Positions 52,835 through 55,415 of a DNA stretch of 55,415 bases are shown here, piece after piece. The number at the start of each line of letters is the position of its first letter. The first letter of the stretch is position 1. Origin of the DNA: Chloroflexota bacterium (GTDB lineage: Bacteria; Chloroflexota; Anaerolineae; Aggregatilineales; Phototrophicaceae); assembly GCA_026706455.1 (NCBI GenBank), contig JAPOYS010000051.1, positions 1 through 55,415 on the forward strand, in the 5' to 3' direction. Position numbers and translations under genes: made by a program. A model generated the notes under the pieces. The model was not told where the DNA came from, did not search any database, and saw only the letters and a list, made by a program, of their open reading frames with translations.

Positions 52835-53095
52835 ATGGCGACATTTGACCTTAGACTTGAGCTATCGCAAGAGATCGCCGAGTATCTGCAAGAAGAAGCG
52901 AAGAATCGCCGGATATCGCTTGCGGAGGTCGTCAGCGATGTGTTGCCGGACTATTTCGCTGAAATGACTGAAGACGAAATTCTCGAAAGCATTCGGATCG
53001 GAATGCGACAGGCGCTCGCGGAGCAAGGGCGTCCGGCGCGAGAAGTGTTGGCGGAGATTGACCGAGATGTGACCGGCGATGCCCGCCGAAGTTAG
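52835..53095 (+). CDS. Antitoxin of a RelE-like toxin-antitoxin pair
   Basis: This 86-aa protein starts at the ATG at 52835 (AAAGGA 9 nt upstream). The N-terminal FDLRLELSQEIAEYLQEEAK and NRRISLAEVVSDVL are consistent with a ribbon-helix-helix DNA-binding antitoxin, and the acidic, helical tail (SIRIGMRQALAEQGRPAREV) would wrap the toxin. The toxin frame begins inside its last codons (ATG at 53079, 17-nt overlap), the usual order of such operons. Autoregulation is likely but no clear palindrome was found. Confidence 0.65.
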   Translation: MATFDLRLELSQEIAEYLQEEAKNRRISLAEVVSDVLPDYFAEMTEDEILESIRIGMRQALAEQGRPAREVLAEIDRDVTGDARRS

Positions 53096-53418
53096 AATCC
53101 TAAGCAAATTTCGTCGTCGCCTCAAACGGCTAAAGCGCAAGTACGCGGCAGTAACCGAGGAAGTTGACAAGCTTATCACTGAATTGGAAAATGGCAATCG
53201 TCCGGGGGTCCAGCTCACCGGATGGATACGAATTGTACAAGGTTCGCTTGCCTAATCCATCGGCACGGCGCGGCAAAAGCGGAGGATTCCGTGTCATCTA
53301 TTATGTACAGTTTGCTGACTTGGTTCACTTGATAGTGATTTATTCCAAGTCCGAAGAGAGCGATGTAAGCGCGCAAGCGGTGCAAGGCATACTTGCGGAA
53401 ATCGAAGATATCGACTAG
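53079..53418 (+). pseudogene. RelE-like toxin, frameshifted
   Basis: From ATG 53079 the frame reads ILSKFRRRLKRLKRKYAAVT, EEVDKLITELENGNRPGVQL, then runs off into WIRIVQGSLA and a stop. The other frame continues the family from the same place: GYELYKVRLPNPSARRGKSG, GFRVIYYVQFADLVHLIVIY and SKSEESDVSAQ, ending at 53418. Thus one extra base near 53210-53222 (within CTCACCGGATGG) splits a normal about 113-aa toxin. Basic residues of the RelE catalytic face are present. As it stands the toxin is inactive while the antitoxin is intact, unless the shift is a sequencing error. Confidence 0.75.
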
Positions 53419-53428
53419 CGATACGGGC

Positions 53429-53455
53429 GCGGGCGATTCACAGAATTGCCCCTAC
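53429..53455. repeat. GTAGGGGCG-family hairpin, single unit
   Basis: GCGGGCGATTCACAGAATTG plus CCCCTAC lies between the toxin remnant and the end of the GH3 gene. Confidence 0.65.
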
Positions 53456-53476
53456 GGTTGTCACGGTAGGCGGGGA

Positions 53477-55126
53477 CTAAGCCTGCAATTCCGTGCCCGG
53501 CACGCTCACCGGAGTGCGACCAGTTGGCTGGAAGTCGCCAAGCAGAGCCTCAGCCGCCGCCTGCGCCGCGCAAGGACGGAAGCTGAAGCTGCAGACATAA
53601 GCGTCAATATCGGGGAAAGTCGCCAATTCGTAGGGATCGCGCAAGGCAACCACGATCAGTCGCTCGCCCGCGGACTCGTGCAGAGCGCGCACGATCTCGG
53701 CTTGCAGCGCCCCGTCAAAGTCCATGCCGGGAAGGGTGTAATTCTCGGTCACGGCGATGATGAGGCCGCTGCTCAACATGGCGCCTAGGTCAAAATCTTC
53801 CGCCGCGATGACGCTCAGATTCGGGCATGCGGCGCTCAAAGCCCCCGAGAAGACATCAAAGGCGGGGGTCGCCTGATTGGGTCCGATCCCGCGCGTTTGC
53901 GTCAAGACTTCGTAGGCGCTGCGTTTCGTCGTGTTGACGAGCGTGATGGGCGCGCGCCTATCGATGGGCAGCCTGCTATTGCGATCGCGCAAGACGCTGA
54001 GGGCGCGGCGAGCGACCGCCAGCTCGGTTGCGCGATGCGCTTGGCTGCCGACGATGGCGCTGCCGGGCCGCGGCGCCGTCGAGAAGCCGGCTTCCGTTTT
54101 CAGGCGCAGCACGCGGCCGACGGCTTCATCAACGCGCTCGGGGCTGATTAAGCCCGCATCGACCGCGCGGATGACGGCTCGGATCAAGGCGCGCTGATTC
54201 GCCAGGTATTGCTCGGCCTCATGGTCATAGTGCTCTTCAGCCAGCATCATCAAATCGACGCCGGCTTGGAAGGCTTGGATGGCGGCGGCGGCCGGATCGT
54301 AGTTGCGCTTCATCGACTGCATATTCATGCTGTCGGAGACGACCAAGCCATCAAAGCCCAATTCGCCGCGCAGCAAGTCTCCTAGGATGACGGGCGACAG
54401 GGTGGCGGGGCGCTCGCTATCGAGGGCGCTGAAGATGATGTGCGAGGTCATGACGATCTTGGCGCCGGCCTCGATGCCGGCCGCGAAGGGGCGCAGGTCG
54501 ATGCGGTTAAGATCTGCGCGCGAGCGCTGGACGGTCGGCAAGCCGCGGTGACTGTCGAGCCTGGTATCGCCGTGGCCCGGGAAGTGCTTGAGCGCCCCGA
54601 CCGAGCCATTCTCCTGCAAGCCGCGCAGGGCGGCGGCGGTCATCCGCGCCACTAACTCGGGCTGCTCGCCGAAGGAGCGCATGCCGATGATCGAATTATG
54701 CGGATTTGAGTTGCAATCGGCGGCTGGACCGAGCACGACATTCAAGCCGACGGCGGCTGTTTCGCGCGCGATGACGGCGTACATGTCGTAGGCGCGCTGC
54801 GGATCTCCAGTCGCGCCCAGCGCCATATTGCCCGGCCCCATGGCGCTTTCGGCGGTGATGACGGACCAGGTTCCCTCCTGGTCGCAGCCGAGCAGCAGCG
54901 GGATGCCGAGGCGGGTATTGCGGGCGAAGGCTTGCAATTGATTGCACAGACTGACCGCGGCGGCGGCGGTCGGTACATTGTCGTTGCTGATGTAGGCGCC
55001 GCCGACGAGGTGCTCTTCCATCAGGATGCGGGCTTCGTCCAGTTGGTCGCCGGCAAAGGCGAGCATGAACATCTGGCCGACTTTTTCTTCGGTTGTCATG
55101 GATGCGATTGTGGAATCGAGGCTCAC
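53477..55126 (-). CDS. Glycoside hydrolase family 3, beta-N-acetylhexosaminidase-like
   Basis: The start is taken at GTG 55126, with AAAGGA 8 nt upstream; 549 aa. The barrel domain has MTTEEKVGQMFMLAFAG, the substrate-binding GIPLLLGCDQEGTW, VGALKHFPGHGDTRLDSHRG (NagZ-type His/Asp dyad, KHFPGHG) and GFDGLVVSDSMNMQSMKRNY with the nucleophile Asp in SDSM. A C-terminal alpha/beta sandwich domain follows from about residue 350. No signal peptide is seen, so a cytoplasmic muropeptide-recycling role is plausible. NagZ sensu stricto is shorter (about 340), so this is the longer Gram-positive/Chloroflexota form. Confidence 0.88.
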   Translation of the reverse strand: MSLDSTIASMTTEEKVGQMFMLAFAGDQLDEARILMEEHLVGGAYISNDNVPTAAAAVSLCNQLQAFARNTRLGIPLLLGCDQEGTWSVITAESAMGPGNMALGATGDPQRAYDMYAVIARETAAVGLNVVLGPAADCNSNPHNSIIGMRSFGEQPELVARMTAAALRGLQENGSVGALKHFPGHGDTRLDSHRGLPTVQRSRADLNRIDLRPFAAGIEAGAKIVMTSHIIFSALDSERPATLSPVILGDLLRGELGFDGLVVSDSMNMQSMKRNYDPAAAAIQAFQAGVDLMMLAEEHYDHEAEQYLANQRALIRAVIRAVDAGLISPERVDEAVGRVLRLKTEAGFSTAPRPGSAIVGSQAHRATELAVARRALSVLRDRNSRLPIDRRAPITLVNTTKRSAYEVLTQTRGIGPNQATPAFDVFSGALSAACPNLSVIAAEDFDLGAMLSSGLIIAVTENYTLPGMDFDGALQAEIVRALHESAGERLIVVALRDPYELATFPDIDAYVCSFSFRPCAAQAAAEALLGDFQPTGRTPVSVPGTELQA

Positions 55127-55164
55127 GATATTTTTCCTTTGGACGCAAGCTGGCAAGGGTCATT

Positions 55165-55349
55165 TAACCACAGCCTCTCGCAGGTCACAACCTGGCTCAC
55201 ACAGAATAATGATCCCGAAACTATTCGAAAGTTGTAGGGTTGAGCCGGTGGCTCGACCGCTTATTCCTAAGTTATTTGGGCGTGGCGCCTCACCGAGTCG
55301 CCCCTGCAGACGTCATGTTGCGCGGGGATTCATCAAAAAGAGGGCACAG
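55165..55349. repeat. Long composite repeat with 74-bp mirror core
   Basis: TTTAACCACAGCC then CTCGCAGGTCACAACCTGGC (from 55177); the core 55234-55307 begins GTAGGGTTGAGCCGGTGGCT and ends CTCACCGAGTCG plus CCCCTGC. It is followed by GTCATGTTGCGCGGGGATTC and AAAAAGAGGGCA. The stem changes GGTT/GACC in the left unit are compensatory. Confidence 0.75.
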
Positions 55350-55350
55350 A

Positions 55351-55415
55351 AGTAATACCAGGTTAGTCATGCGAAAGAAGCGAGCCTCGTAGGGGCGACC
55401 AATCTGGTCGCCCGC
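55351..55415 (+). mobile_element. MITE-like element, copy 3, cut by the window end
   Basis: AGTAATACCAGGTTAGTCAT, then GCGAAAGAAGCGAGCCTCGT and GTAGGGGCGACCAATCTGGT, continuing as in copies 1 and 2 until the window ends. Same orientation as the other two. Confidence 0.75.

Overview
This window is 55.4 kb of GC-rich bacterial chromosome, probably from a Chloroflexota (Anaerolineae-like) genome. That placement is an inference from three things: the gene families (basic-membrane-protein nucleoside ABC transporter, several ADP-ribosylglycohydrolases, FHA and LysM/M23 envelope proteins), strong Shine-Dalgarno sequences, and very dense intergenic hairpins of the GTAGGGGCG...CGCCCCTAC type. No marker gene fixes the taxon. 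Several lower-GC patches (about 0.3-1.1, 3.0-4.9, 21.8-24.0, 28.9-29.2, 39.1-39.4 and 42.9-44.1 kb) look like later arrivals.

Layout. 0-7.4 kb: the end of a transhydrogenase gene (sthA), then accessory genes: a DUF2335 membrane protein, a methyltransferase-nuclease fusion, an XRE/ImmA regulator-protease pair divergent from two tandem YjzC-like small genes, an isolated phage portal gene, and a broken RelE-type toxin beside a YwgA-like gene. 7.6-17 kb: housekeeping and envelope genes (FHA protein, M23 peptidase) and an operon of M20 peptidase, SDR, SWIM protein, endo/exonuclease/phosphatase and aminotransferase. The SDR and phosphatase genes are frameshifted. 17-43 kb: an island rich in nucleoside and ADP-ribose catabolism. 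It holds two nucleoside hydrolases, a complete BMP-type nucleoside ABC transporter, three intact ADP-ribosylglycohydrolases plus a dying fourth, two PfkB kinases and YjbQ, with an enolase-superfamily/glycosyltransferase/hydrolase/SnoaL operon among them. A complete type II restriction-modification pair sits inside the transporter operon, between the binding-protein and ATPase genes. 43-55.4 kb: small membrane proteins, asnB, gatA, coaE, an isolated terminase pair, a HEAT protein, a LysM-M23 peptidase, a toxin-antitoxin pair with a frameshifted toxin, and a GH3 (NagZ-like) glycosidase.

The most unusual structure is in the repeats. At least ten intergenic elements of nearly constant length (71-75 bp, one of 83) consist of two hairpins in mirror arrangement, GTAGGGGCG-hairpin-spacer-hairpin-CGCCCCTAC. 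Their hairpin stems come in a small set of interchangeable self-complementary words. Four copies carry the same extra left flank at a constant 55-57 bp. A related 96-bp version lies inside a 179-bp element with terminal inverted repeats, present in two complete copies and one cut by the window end. Elements of this family supply the stop codons of coaE and of the M42-like peptidase gene. A different hairpin is read in frame inside the portal gene.

How the genes may work together (inference): the BMP transporter imports nucleosides, nucleoside hydrolases release ribose and base, PfkB kinases phosphorylate the sugar, and the ADP-ribosylglycohydrolases feed or regulate the same ADP-ribose/ribose pool. 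The phage packaging genes stand alone without capsid or tail genes, so they are remnants or domesticated genes rather than a prophage.
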